Shown here piece after piece: positions 35,999-46,257 of a stretch of 64,000 nucleotides of DNA. The translations under genes and the position numbers were made by a program. Within the stretch, counting starts at the first letter, position 1, and every line of letters starts with the position of its first letter. The notes under the pieces are model-generated. The model worked only from the letters and a program-made list of their open reading frames with translations. It was not told where the DNA came from and made no database searches. The stretch covers positions 238,024-302,023 of the forward strand of contig NZ_JABAGQ010000005.1 of the NCBI RefSeq assembly GCF_012844225.1, written 5' to 3'. The DNA is from Rhodococcus sp. 105337. Lineage in GTDB: Bacteria > Actinomycetota > Actinomycetes > Mycobacteriales > Mycobacteriaceae.

Positions 35999-37453
35999 AT
36001 GGACGTCGCAGTCGATTTTGTCACCGCGGTCAACGACCGGTTCTGGTATGCCGTGATCGCCTTGCTCATCGGATCCGGTCTGTATTACACGATCCGGTCG
36101 CGGTTCATCCAGATCAGGCTGATTCCGGACATGCTGCGCTCGATCGTGGAGAAGCCCGAGCGACTCCCCGACGGGGAAGAGGGCATCTCCGCATTCCGGG
36201 CCTTTTCGATCTCGGCGGCGTCCCGCGTCGGTACCGGCAACGTGGCGGGGGTCGCCATCGCGATCAGCCTCGGCGGCCCGGGTGCGGTGTTCTGGATGTG
36301 GGCCATGGCGCTCATCGGAGCGTCGACGGCGTTCCTGGAATCGACCCTCGCGCAGTTGTACAAAGTGCGTGACAAAGGCGCATACCGCGGCGGACCCGCG
36401 TACTACATGCAGTACGGGCTCGGTAAGCGCTGGATGGGAATGATCTTCGCGGTGATCATCACGATCACCTATGGGTTCGTGTTCAACGCGGTGCAGACCA
36501 ACTCGATCGTCGATGCGGTCGCCGGTTCGGTCGGTGACAAGACCTTCGGTCTGCAGGTCGTCGTGGGAATAGGGGTCGCGTTGTGCGTGGCCGCCGTGAT
36601 CTTCGGCGGGGTCCGGCGGATCTCGGCGGTGTCGCAGATCGTGGTTCCGGTCATGGCGACCGCATATCTGGTGATCGGTGTGGTGGTCGTGATTCTCAAC
36701 GTGGGCGAGGTGCCGGGGATGTTCCGGCTGATCTTCGAGAACGCGTTCGGAATTCGGGAGATCGTCGGCGGTGGATTCGGTGCCGCATTCATGAACGGCA
36801 TCCGCCGGGGCCTGTTCTCGAACGAAGCCGGTATGGGGTCGGCACCCAACGCCGGCGCCACGGCGTCCGTCTCGCACCCCGTCAAGCAGGGACTGGTGCA
36901 GAGCCTGGGCGTGTACTTCGACACCTGGCTCGTCTGCTCGATCACCGCGTTCATCATCCTGCTGTCCGAGCCCGAGTTCGGCGGCGGTCTCGAAGGTGCC
37001 GCGATGACCCAGAACGCACTGTCGCTGCAACTGGGCGACTGGACGGTGCATTTCCTCACCGTCATGATCTTCTTTCTCGCGTTCACTTCCGTTATCGGCA
37101 ACTACTACTACAGCGAATCGAACATCGAATTTCTCACCGGGACGCGCAGGGCACTGCCGTACCTGCGCAGCGCAGTGGTGCTCTGCGTGTTTCTCGGTGC
37201 GATCGGATCGGTGCCCCTCGTGTGGGCGCTCGCCGACCTCTCGATGGGCGTGATGGCGATCGTCAACCTGATAGCACTGATCCCGCTGTCCGGCATCGCC
37301 TACGCGCTGTTCCACAACTACACCGCACAGCGCAAGCAAGGACGCGATCCGGTGTTCCATCGCGGGGACGTTCCCGGCCTCCGCGGGATCCAGGTCTGGG
37401 GCGAGGACGACGAGTTCACACCGAGTAGCGGAAATACGCCACGAACACGGTAG
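35999..37453 (+). CDS. AGCS family sodium:alanine/glycine symporter
   Basis: A 484-residue membrane protein with about ten to eleven hydrophobic helices that imports alanine or glycine with a cation. Family markers are GTGNVAGVAIAISLGGPGAVFWMW near the N-terminus, AYRGGPAYYMQYGLG, and NGIRRGLFSNEAGMGSAPNA in the middle. Length is normal. It starts 85 bases from the divergent DUF2786 gene and is followed by a sugar ABC ATPase gene after 46 bases. Confidence 0.87.
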   Translation: MDVAVDFVTAVNDRFWYAVIALLIGSGLYYTIRSRFIQIRLIPDMLRSIVEKPERLPDGEEGISAFRAFSISAASRVGTGNVAGVAIAISLGGPGAVFWMWAMALIGASTAFLESTLAQLYKVRDKGAYRGGPAYYMQYGLGKRWMGMIFAVIITITYGFVFNAVQTNSIVDAVAGSVGDKTFGLQVVVGIGVALCVAAVIFGGVRRISAVSQIVVPVMATAYLVIGVVVVILNVGEVPGMFRLIFENAFGIREIVGGGFGAAFMNGIRRGLFSNEAGMGSAPNAGATASVSHPVKQGLVQSLGVYFDTWLVCSITAFIILLSEPEFGGGLEGAAMTQNALSLQLGDWTVHFLTVMIFFLAFTSVIGNYYYSESNIEFLTGTRRALPYLRSAVVLCVFLGAIGSVPLVWALADLSMGVMAIVNLIALIPLSGIAYALFHNYTAQRKQGRDPVFHRGDVPGLRGIQVWGEDDEFTPSSGNTPRTR

Positions 37454-37499
37454 ATTCCCCTACCGCACAGACTGTGTTCCGCTTCGGAAAGGATCTGCG

Positions 37500-38572
<1,073 letters not shown>

Positions 38573-38573
<1 letters not shown>

Positions 38574-38584
38574 CCTCCGGAGGT
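38573..38584. promoter_or_regulatory. 12-bp palindrome between ATPase and binding-protein genes
   Basis: ACCTCCGGAGGT is a perfect palindrome beginning at the last base of the ATPase stop. Farther on, CGGTTACCTCCGCGTTACCG (around 38672-38691) is an imperfect inverted repeat. Either could serve a LacI- or GntR-type sugar regulator, but no such gene is in the window. Confidence 0.25.
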
Positions 38585-38728
38585 GAGCACCGGCGAACCC
38601 CGACACTCGGCCGTCCAGGATGGGCGGAATGCCGACTTTTCCGGGTGGCGCGTGCCACAGTAGTGGCCGGTGTCGGTTACCTCCGCGTTACCGGCGATAT
38701 TTTCCGACCTCGAATGGGGAGATAGTTG

Positions 38729-40003
38729 ATGAATCTCAACACGAAGGCGATGCGTAGAGCCGCGATCGCCGCGACGGCGGCCACTGCGCTCGTCCTCGCA
38801 GGTTGCTCGTCCGACGACAACGCCGGCAGCGACGACAACAGCAGTGCTGCGCCGGCAGGCGGCCGCGGCCCGATCACGATCGTCGAGGGTCAGGATCCCC
38901 TGAACACGGCGCTCGAAAGCATCATCGCCGACTGGAACGCCGATCATCCGGACGAGCAGGTGACGTTCAAGCCGCTCGCGACCGAGGCCAACGACCAGTA
39001 CGACGACATCGCGCAGCGCATGCAGGCGCGCAGCGACGAGTACGACCTCATCGCCGTCGACGTCACCAACACCGCGGAATTCGCGGCCAACGGATGGCTG
39101 CGCCCCCTCGAGGGCGACTTCGCGATCGACACCGAGGGCCTGCTGCCCGCGACCGTCGAATCGGGCACCTACAACGGCACCCTGTACGCCGCGCCCAAGA
39201 ACACGAACGGTGCGTTCCTCTACTACCGCACCGATCTCGTCGACCAGGCGCCCGCCACGTGGGACGACCTGAAGGCCGAGTGCCCGAAGGCCGAAGAAGC
39301 CGGCATCGCGTGCTACATCGGCCAGTTCAAGAACTACGAGGGCCTGACGGTCAACGTCACCGAGATCGTCAACGGCTTCGGCGGCTCCTTCGTCGGAGAA
39401 GACGGTCTCGCACCGGCAATCGACGAGCAGACCGCCGAAGGCCTGCAGTTCATCGTCGACGCGTTCGAGGACAACATCATCCCGGCTGCGGCGCAGACCT
39501 ACACCGAGGGCGAGTCGCAGACCGCGTTCGGCAACGGTGAGGCGATGTTCCTGCGCACGTGGCCCGGCTTCTACACCGACGGTGAGAGCTCCTCGATCGC
39601 CGGCAAGTACGGCATCGCCGTCCTCCCGGGTGTCGACGGACCGGGTGCGTCCACGCTCGGTGGCTACAACGTCGGCATCAGCGCGTTCAGCGATGCGCCG
39701 GAGACCGCGCGTGACTTCCTCGAGTTCATGCAGACGCGCCAGTCGCAGCTGTACTACGCCGAAGCGGGCGGCGCTCCCGTCCTCGCCGAGGTCTACGACG
39801 ATGCGGCGATCATCGAGCAGTACCCGTACTTCACCACGCTGAAGGAAGTTCTCGAGGCTGCCAAGCCGCGTCCGGCGTCGCCGTACTACTCGGCCGTGTC
39901 GAAGGCGATCTCGGACAACTCCTACGCCGCGATCCGCGGTGAGAAGACCGTTCAGCAGGCGCTGGACGACACCCAGGCCGGCATCGCAACCGCCGGCAAC
40001 TGA
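38729..40003 (+). CDS. Sugar ABC transporter substrate-binding lipoprotein
   Basis: A 424-residue exported binding protein. The signal peptide ends in the lipobox LVLAGC, followed by an Asp/Ser/Asn-rich linker. The mature part has the MalE-type cluster 1 pattern, with FKPLATEANDQYDDIAQRM, DVTNTAEFAANGWLRPL, and GALYYRT-like (here GAFLYYRTDL) segments. It resembles trehalose-binding LpqY-type proteins in length and fold, but the sugar cannot be named from sequence. ATG 38729 is preceded by GGGGAGA. The permease genes follow after 17 bases. Confidence 0.85.
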   Translation: MNLNTKAMRRAAIAATAATALVLAGCSSDDNAGSDDNSSAAPAGGRGPITIVEGQDPLNTALESIIADWNADHPDEQVTFKPLATEANDQYDDIAQRMQARSDEYDLIAVDVTNTAEFAANGWLRPLEGDFAIDTEGLLPATVESGTYNGTLYAAPKNTNGAFLYYRTDLVDQAPATWDDLKAECPKAEEAGIACYIGQFKNYEGLTVNVTEIVNGFGGSFVGEDGLAPAIDEQTAEGLQFIVDAFEDNIIPAAAQTYTEGESQTAFGNGEAMFLRTWPGFYTDGESSSIAGKYGIAVLPGVDGPGASTLGGYNVGISAFSDAPETARDFLEFMQTRQSQLYYAEAGGAPVLAEVYDDAAIIEQYPYFTTLKEVLEAAKPRPASPYYSAVSKAISDNSYAAIRGEKTVQQALDDTQAGIATAGN

Positions 40004-40020
40004 TGCTCTAGGAGCAGTAC

Positions 40021-41094
40021 ATGGCAGAACCGCAGGTCGGTATTCCCGCGGATCCGCCACACGACACCGCGGTCGGGACCACGTCAGGTCCCGACCGCGG
40101 GCATGTCGGTGGGCGGCATCGTGGGCCCAACGCGCCCGTACCCGTGGTGAAGAAGCGACGCACGATCCCGATCTGGATGTTCGTCGCTCCGTCGATGATC
40201 GTCCTGGCCGTCATCATCCTGTATCCGCTCGGACGAGCGGTGTGGATGTCGGTACACGGTGACGCGAAGACCCTCGATCCCGAGACCGGTCGATTCGTCA
40301 CCGGCGGCTTCGTGGGGATCGACAACTACACGCGCTGGATCACCCAGACCTGTGGGACTGCCACCGGCACGATCCCGTGTCCCCCGGGGACGCTCGGCTC
40401 CCAGTTCTGGCAGTCGATCTTCAATACGTTCTTCTTCACGGTCGTCACCGTCTCGCTCGAGACCGTCGTCGGTTTCGCGATGGCGCTGGTGATGGCCAAG
40501 TCGTTCCGCGGCCGCGGCCTGCTGCGCGCTTCGGTTCTGGTGCCGTGGGCGATTCCCACGGCCGTCACCGCCAAGCTGTGGTTCTTCATCTTCGCCAACG
40601 ACGGTATCGCCAACAAACTGCTCGGCACCGACTTCATGTGGACCGCCGATCCCTGGCCGGCCCGTTTCGCCATCATCGTCGCCGACGTCTGGAAGACCGC
40701 GCCGTTCATGGCGCTGCTCATCCTCGCGGGTCTGCAGATGATCCCGTCGGACGTGTACGAGGCAGCGAAGGTCGACGGGGCCAACGCGTGGCAACGCTTC
40801 ACGCAGATCACGTTGCCGCTGGTCAAGCCCGCGTTGATGGTGGCGATCCTGTTCCGCACCATGGACGCGCTGCGTATGTACGACCTGCCCGCGATCATGA
40901 TGGGCTCCAATCCCGCGACGTCGACGATCTCGGTGCTCGTCGTGGACCAGATGCGGCAGGGTGCGAACTCGGCGTCGGCGCTGTCGACGATCACGTTCCT
41001 CATCATCTTCGCGTGCGCATTCGTCCTTGTCCGGTTCCTGGGGGCCAACGCCGTCGATACCCAGGAGAAACAGCGGAAGGGAGAGGTCGCATGA
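40021..41094 (+). CDS. Sugar ABC transporter permease (MalF/SugA type)
   Basis: A 357-residue permease with six to seven membrane helices after a 50-residue soluble N-terminus. The EAA loop is EAAKVDGANAWQRFTQITLPL, which docks the ATPase. A loop with two Cys (TCGTATGTIPCPPG) between the first helices may be extracytoplasmic and disulfide bonded. It overlaps the next permease gene by four bases (ATGA). Confidence 0.85.
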   Translation: MAEPQVGIPADPPHDTAVGTTSGPDRGHVGGRHRGPNAPVPVVKKRRTIPIWMFVAPSMIVLAVIILYPLGRAVWMSVHGDAKTLDPETGRFVTGGFVGIDNYTRWITQTCGTATGTIPCPPGTLGSQFWQSIFNTFFFTVVTVSLETVVGFAMALVMAKSFRGRGLLRASVLVPWAIPTAVTAKLWFFIFANDGIANKLLGTDFMWTADPWPARFAIIVADVWKTAPFMALLILAGLQMIPSDVYEAAKVDGANAWQRFTQITLPLVKPALMVAILFRTMDALRMYDLPAIMMGSNPATSTISVLVVDQMRQGANSASALSTITFLIIFACAFVLVRFLGANAVDTQEKQRKGEVA

Positions 41095-41942
41095 CCGCCG
41101 CGCGCACGTCCAAGCCCCGGTTGCGCTCGTTCGGCACCTACGTCGGGGTCGCGATCATCGTGGTGTGGGGCCTCGCTCCGTGCTACTGGATGATCGTCAC
41201 GGCATTGAGGGATCCGCGGGAGACGTTCAGCACCTCCCTGTGGCCGTCGAACCCGACGTTGCAGAACTTCGCGGACGCACTCGATCCCGCCGCCAAGGTC
41301 AACTTCTCGCGCGCACTGCTCAACAGCGTGATCATCGCGGGTGCGACCACCGCGATCGCCCTGCTCATCGGCGTGTTCACCGCCTACGCACTGTCACGGT
41401 TCGACTTCCGTGGCAAGTACTTCGTCACGGGCATCATCCTGGGTGCGTCGATGTTCCCGGTCGTCGCACTCGTCACGCCGCTGTTCCAGTTGTTCACCGA
41501 CATCGGCTGGATCGGCAGCTATCAGGCCCTGATCATCCCGAACATCTCCTTCGTGCTGCCGCTGACCGTGTACACCCTCACGTCGTTCTTCTCCGAGCTT
41601 CCCTGGGAACTCGAAGAGGCCGCGCGGATGGACGGTGCCACCCGCGGACAGGCTTTCCGCCTCGTGATGCTGCCGCTGGCGGCCCCCGCGCTGTTCACCA
41701 CCGCGATCCTCGCGTTCATCGCGACGGTCAACGAGTTCCTGTTGATGTCGCAGCTCTCGAGCGAACGCACCGCACCGGTGACGGTCGCGATGGCCCGCTT
41801 CACCGGAACCGACCCGTACGTCACCCCGTACGCGTCGATCATGGCCGGCGGCACACTCGTGATGGTGCCGCTCGTGATCATGGTGCTGCTGTTCCAGCGC
41901 CGGATCATCTCGGGTCTGACCGCAGGTGGCGTCAAGTCGTGA
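41091..41942 (+). CDS. Sugar ABC transporter permease (MalG/SugB type)
   Basis: A 283-residue permease with six membrane helices. The EAA loop is EEAARMDGATRGQAFRLVMLPL. It forms the channel with the preceding permease. Both ends are translationally coupled: its ATG lies in the previous stop and its own stop overlaps the GTG of a small membrane protein gene. Confidence 0.85.
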   Translation: MTAARTSKPRLRSFGTYVGVAIIVVWGLAPCYWMIVTALRDPRETFSTSLWPSNPTLQNFADALDPAAKVNFSRALLNSVIIAGATTAIALLIGVFTAYALSRFDFRGKYFVTGIILGASMFPVVALVTPLFQLFTDIGWIGSYQALIIPNISFVLPLTVYTLTSFFSELPWELEEAARMDGATRGQAFRLVMLPLAAPALFTTAILAFIATVNEFLLMSQLSSERTAPVTVAMARFTGTDPYVTPYASIMAGGTLVMVPLVIMVLLFQRRIISGLTAGGVKS

Positions 41943-42133
41943 AACGTCTTCCGAAACGGCAGCGACTCGAGATGCTCCTGGGCTTTCTCACCGTCTTCAC
42001 CGTGCTGGCGGTGGTCGGCGCGGTGGCCGAGATGCGTACTTCGGCGCCGGGGATCGTGCCGTCGCTGGTGCTCCTCGGCTTCGCGGTGGCGTGGTGGTTC
42101 GCGTTCCGGGCTTGGCGGCGCACCGGCTCCTGA
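41939..42133 (+). CDS. Small two-helix membrane protein of the sugar ABC operon
   Basis: A 64-residue protein, MKRLPKRQRLEML at the start, with two hydrophobic helices (about 14-31 and 39-55) and a basic C-terminus. It begins at GTG 41939 overlapping the permease stop, so it belongs to the operon and may be an accessory subunit. I do not recognise a family. Confidence 0.6.
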   Translation: MKRLPKRQRLEMLLGFLTVFTVLAVVGAVAEMRTSAPGIVPSLVLLGFAVAWWFAFRAWRRTGS

Positions 42134-42218
42134 TCTGCTCGTAGATCATCTGTGCCGGGCACTTCCGTACCATTCCTAGTCGGGTGCGATTGCCCTGCCC
42201 GCCCGGATTCCGGAGAAA

Positions 42219-44363
42219 GTGATACGAGTGACTTCCTCGAACAGGCACACAACCGGCAGGAACGGTTCTAGAAAGTCCGCGCGCTCGAGTGGGTGGCGGA
42301 TCGCGCGGTGGGTAGTGCTCGCCGTCGTCGCGCTTCTGGTGATCGTGCCCGCGGGGTTCTTCATGTCGTCGTACACGGCGACAGAGGTTCCGCGTCCGGC
42401 CGACCTGAAGACGAACCAGATCGCGCGGATCTATGCCGCCGACGACACGACCGAGATCACGCGGGTCGTGCCGCCCGAAGGGAACCGCGTCGAGATCACC
42501 ATCGACGACGTGCCCGTGCACGTCCGCGACGCGGTGTTGTCGGCCGAAGACCGCAACTTCTACACCAACCCGGGTTTCTCGATCACAGGCTTCGCCCGCG
42601 CGGCCCGCGACAACGTCATGGGTAAGGAAAGCGCCGGTGGCGGTTCCACGATCACGCAGCAGTACGTCAAGAACGTCCTGGTCGGCGCGGACCGCACTCT
42701 CGACCGGAAGATGCGCGAACTCGTCATCTCCACGAAGATGGCCCGCGAATGGTCGAAGGACGAGATCCTCGAGGCGTACCTCAACACGATCTATTTCGGG
42801 CGCGGCGCATACGGAATCGCGGCGGCGTCGCAGGCATATTTCGGCAAGCCCGTCGGTGAGCTGTCGGTGTCCGAAGGGGCCGTGCTCGCGGGCGTGATCC
42901 AGACCCCGTCGACTCTCGATCCCGAGTACAACCGCCTCGCCGTCGAGGCACGCTGGAACTACGTGCTGGACGGCATGGTGGGTATGGGCGTGCTCGACGA
43001 AGGTGAGCGCGCCACCCAGGTGTTCCCGGACACCGTGCCGTCGAACTCGCTCGCGCTCGCGAGTCAGGCGACGGGACCGGAGGGCCTGATCCGGTCCCAC
43101 GTCCTGCGCGAACTGTCACAGGCCGGAATCAGCGAGCAGGTTCTCAACACCGAGGGCCTGCGCATCACCACGACCATCGACCCCGTCGCGCAAGAGGCTG
43201 CCGTCGGCTCCGCGCGCCGCACGCTCGAAGGCGAGAACCCCGACCTCCGCACCGCGGTCGTGTCGATCGACCCCCGGTCCGGTGCCGTACGCGCCTATTA
43301 CGGCGGTGAGGACGGCGCCGGGTTCGACTACGCGCAGGCGCCCCTGCAGACCGGTTCGTCGTTCAAGGTGTTCGGCCTGCTCGCGGCACTCGACGAGGGG
43401 ATCGGTCTGAACGCGAAGTTCGACAGCTCACCGCTGAAGATCGGGAACCTCGAGATCGGCAACGTCGAGGGCGAATCGTGCGGGCGGTGCACCATCGCGG
43501 AAGCACTCAAGCGGTCGCTCAACACCAGCTTCTACCGGCTCATGATGTCGATGAAGGACGGTCCGCAGAAGATCGCCGACATCGCACACCGGGCGGGAAT
43601 CCCGAAGACCATTCCCGGCGTCGAAGGCACCACCCTCGGAACGACGAACGGGCCTCCCGAAGGCGGCATCGTGCTCGGCCAGTACGAGTCCCGGGTCATC
43701 GACATGGCATCGGCGTACGCGACGCTCGCCGCGTCCGGGACGTACCGCGCGCCGTACTTCGTGCAGAAGGTCGTCACGGCGGACGGTGTGGTACTTCTCG
43801 ATCGGCCCGCCTCCCCCGCCGAACAGCGCATCGATCCCGCCGTCGCCGACAATGCCACGCAGGCGATGCTGCCCATCGCGGCGCACTCGCGCGGACATGC
43901 ACTGGCCGGGGGCCGCCCCTCGGCGGCGAAGACCGGCACCACGCAGCTCGGCGACACCGGGCTCAACAAGGACGCGTGGATGGTGGGATACACCCCGTCC
44001 CTGTCGACAGCGGTCTGGATCGGAACACCCGACGCCGGTCCCATCACCAACAGCTGGGGCGGATCGATCTACGGGTCGAGCCTGCCGGCGGACATCTGGA
44101 AGGGCACGATGGACGGCGCCCTCGCCGGTACCGAGGTGGAGAGCTTCCCGTGGCCGGCACCGATCGGCGGTCAGGCCGGCGTACCGGCCGACCCGGGAAT
44201 CGAGGAGCCCGAGTCGGAAGCCCCCGTCCCCGGGTTCCGGCTTCCGGATTTCTCGAATCTTCCGCCGATCACGATTCCGGCACCGCCGGTTCAGCTACCC
44301 GTGCCCGTCCCGCCGCAGATCGAGGTGTTCCCCGGGGTCACGATCCAGATTCCGGGGCTGTGA
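42219..44363 (+). CDS. Class A penicillin-binding protein, PonA1 paralogue
   Basis: A 714-residue bifunctional peptidoglycan synthase. A short basic N-terminus is followed by one membrane anchor (VVLAVVALLVIVPAGFFM). The glycosyltransferase domain has AEDRNFYTNPGF and GGGSTITQQY. The transpeptidase has Ser380 in SSFK, SLN in KRSLNTSF and KTG at 571-573. The tail is Pro/Glu-rich and ends IEVFPGVTIQIPGL, a motif also found in the tail of the larger PonA1 8 kb away. It lacks the long proline-rich cytoplasmic part of that protein. GTG 42219 and GTG 42228 are both possible; GGAG lies at 42212. Its 3' end overlaps the convergent TetR gene by 26 bases. Confidence 0.85.
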   Translation: MIRVTSSNRHTTGRNGSRKSARSSGWRIARWVVLAVVALLVIVPAGFFMSSYTATEVPRPADLKTNQIARIYAADDTTEITRVVPPEGNRVEITIDDVPVHVRDAVLSAEDRNFYTNPGFSITGFARAARDNVMGKESAGGGSTITQQYVKNVLVGADRTLDRKMRELVISTKMAREWSKDEILEAYLNTIYFGRGAYGIAAASQAYFGKPVGELSVSEGAVLAGVIQTPSTLDPEYNRLAVEARWNYVLDGMVGMGVLDEGERATQVFPDTVPSNSLALASQATGPEGLIRSHVLRELSQAGISEQVLNTEGLRITTTIDPVAQEAAVGSARRTLEGENPDLRTAVVSIDPRSGAVRAYYGGEDGAGFDYAQAPLQTGSSFKVFGLLAALDEGIGLNAKFDSSPLKIGNLEIGNVEGESCGRCTIAEALKRSLNTSFYRLMMSMKDGPQKIADIAHRAGIPKTIPGVEGTTLGTTNGPPEGGIVLGQYESRVIDMASAYATLAASGTYRAPYFVQKVVTADGVVLLDRPASPAEQRIDPAVADNATQAMLPIAAHSRGHALAGGRPSAAKTGTTQLGDTGLNKDAWMVGYTPSLSTAVWIGTPDAGPITNSWGGSIYGSSLPADIWKGTMDGALAGTEVESFPWPAPIGGQAGVPADPGIEEPESEAPVPGFRLPDFSNLPPITIPAPPVQLPVPVPPQIEVFPGVTIQIPGL

Positions 44364-44952
44364 GCTCGTCGTCCGGCGTGAGGACGGCGGGCAGGAGCGT
44401 GCTGACGTAGTCGACCACATCGTCGACGGAGAGCCCCGGTTCGTGCAGCCGGTCGATTGCGAGGGATTCGACCAGCGACCACCATCCCCGAAGCCGCATC
44501 CGGGTGAGCGAGCCGTCCGCGCACCCGAGCGCGGAGATCACGCGATCGACCAGGGTGTTCTTCATCGAACCGTGGATCTCGCGGATCTGCGGATCGGACC
44601 CGTATCCGCCGTGGAAGAAGGTCTGGTAGTTGTCGCCGTGCCGGTCGATGAACGACACGAACGCCTGCAGAATCGCGCGTAGCGGATCGGGGTCGCCCGG
44701 GGCGGGTACCGCCGCGCGCAGCAGGCGGCGCGAGGCGGAACCGACGATCGCCACGTAGTAGTCCTGTTTCGTCGGGAAGTACCGGAACAACAGGCTGCGG
44801 GAGATTCCGGCGATGTCGGCGACACGATCGATGGAGAGCGCGTGGATGGGGCGCGTCGCGAGTTCCTGCAGACCGATCGCGACGAGTTGCCGGCGTCGTT
44901 CCTCGGGTGGCAGCCGTCGGCGTTTGCCGACCTCTTGTCGCGGGGTGCTCAT
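44338..44952 (-). CDS. TetR family repressor
   Basis: A 204-residue regulator with HTH at about 38-75 (LSIDRVADIAGISRSLLFRYFPTKQDYYVAIV). The C-terminal domain (FHGGYGSDPQIREIHGSM, LRGWWSLVESL) resembles TetR regulators of fatty acid metabolism. ATG 44952 abuts a palindrome-rich 51-base gap before an acyl-CoA dehydrogenase operon, which it probably represses. Its coding end overlaps the convergent PBP gene. Confidence 0.8.
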   Translation of the reverse strand: MSTPRQEVGKRRRLPPEERRRQLVAIGLQELATRPIHALSIDRVADIAGISRSLLFRYFPTKQDYYVAIVGSASRRLLRAAVPAPGDPDPLRAILQAFVSFIDRHGDNYQTFFHGGYGSDPQIREIHGSMKNTLVDRVISALGCADGSLTRMRLRGWWSLVESLAIDRLHEPGLSVDDVVDYVSTLLPAVLTPDDELTAPESGS

Positions 44953-44955
44953 CCG

Positions 44956-44979
44956 GTTAGCCTAACTGAGCATTGCTCA
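44956..44979. promoter_or_regulatory. Two adjacent palindromes in the TetR/acyl-CoA dehydrogenase gap
   Basis: GTTAG-C-CTAAC (44956-44966) is followed immediately by TGAGCA-T-TGCTCA (44967-44979), both perfect. The second is a typical TetR-style operator; the first repeats the GTTAG/CTAAC word also seen in the operator at 32115-32136. They occupy the 51-base gap between divergent starts. Confidence 0.6.
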
Positions 44980-45003
44980 TTACCGTTCCTACGGAAGGCG
45001 CAC

Positions 45004-46257
45004 ATGGATTTCGGACAGTCCGACCGCAGCCGCGACTATCTCGAGCGGCTCCGCACGTTCATCGCCGACGAGGTCGCGCCGGTGGAAGCCCGCCTGCACG
45101 CCGCCCGCGGCGTCGCCCAGGCCCAGCGCCAGGACACTTCCGGTGCAGACGCATGGGCGGTGAGCGACGAGTTCCGCGAACTCCAGCGTGCTGCCCGCGC
45201 CCAGGGACTGTGGAATCTCTTCCTTCCGGACGCGGAACTCGGCGCCGGTCTGTCGAACGTCGAATATGCCTCGCTCGCAGAGGAAATGGGACGCTCGCCG
45301 TTCTACTCCGCGGTGTTCAACTGCGCCGCGCCCGACACGGGCAACATGGAGGTGCTCTACCACTACGGCAGTGCAGCCCAGAAGGATCAGTGGCTCCGCC
45401 CCCTGCTCGACGGCGAGATTCGCTCCGCGTTCTGCATGACCGAACCCGGTGTCGCCTCGTCGGACGCGACCAACATGGCCGCGACCGCCGTGGTGGAGGG
45501 CGACCAGGTGGTGCTCAACGGGCGCAAGTGGTGGAGCACCGGCATCGGGCACCCGGACTGCAAGGTCCTGATCTTCATGGGGCTGACCGATCCGGAAGCT
45601 CACAAGTACCAACGGCATTCGATGGTCCTCGTTCCCGTGGACACCCCGGGCGTGACGATCGAACGCATGTTGCCGACGATGGGGTTCTACGACGAGCCCG
45701 CAGGGCACGGCGAGGTGTCGTTCACCGATGTGCGGCTGCCGCTCGACGCGATCATCGCCGGCCCCGGCCGAGGATTCGAGATCGCCCAGGGCAGACTCGG
45801 ACCCGGCCGTATCCACCACTGCATGCGTCTCGTCGGCCTCGCCGAGCGCACTCTCGAACTCGCGTGCCGTCGCGGCCTCGAGCGCACCGCGTTCGGCAAA
45901 CCCCTCATCGACCTCGGGGGTAATCGTGAGCGCGTCGCCGACGCCCGCATCGCGATCAATCAGCTGCGACTGCTCGTTCTCCACGCGGCATGGCTGCTCG
46001 ATACGCAAGGTCTCGCCGGTGCCCGGTCGGCAGTCTCCGAGATCAAGGTCGCGGCGCCCCGCGTGACGCAGCAGATCGTCGATTTCGCGATCCAGATCCA
46101 CGGTGGCGCGGGGCTGTCCGACGATTTCCCTCTCGCCGGAGCCTGGACGGCGGCCCGTGCGTTGCGTCTCGCCGACGGGCCGGACGAGGTCCATCAGGGA
46201 TTGATCGCGCGCGGCGAACTCGGCAAGTACAAGCAGGACGGGGTACGGCAGAAGTGA
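45004..46257 (+). CDS. Acyl-CoA dehydrogenase (ACAD10/11-like)
   Basis: A 417-residue acyl-CoA dehydrogenase of the group with a longer N-terminal helix region. It has FCMTEPGVASSDATNM, GRKWWSTGIGHPDCK, RGLERTAFGKPL and QIHGGAGLSDDFPLA with a final RLADGPDEVHQ. The neighbour encodes an aminoglycoside-phosphotransferase-fold protein, as in human ACAD10/11 where the two domains are fused. That points to breakdown of 4-hydroxy or other modified fatty acids. It is first in a three-gene coupled operon. Confidence 0.85.
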   Translation: MDFGQSDRSRDYLERLRTFIADEVAPVEARLHAARGVAQAQRQDTSGADAWAVSDEFRELQRAARAQGLWNLFLPDAELGAGLSNVEYASLAEEMGRSPFYSAVFNCAAPDTGNMEVLYHYGSAAQKDQWLRPLLDGEIRSAFCMTEPGVASSDATNMAATAVVEGDQVVLNGRKWWSTGIGHPDCKVLIFMGLTDPEAHKYQRHSMVLVPVDTPGVTIERMLPTMGFYDEPAGHGEVSFTDVRLPLDAIIAGPGRGFEIAQGRLGPGRIHHCMRLVGLAERTLELACRRGLERTAFGKPLIDLGGNRERVADARIAINQLRLLVLHAAWLLDTQGLAGARSAVSEIKVAAPRVTQQIVDFAIQIHGGAGLSDDFPLAGAWTAARALRLADGPDEVHQGLIARGELGKYKQDGVRQK

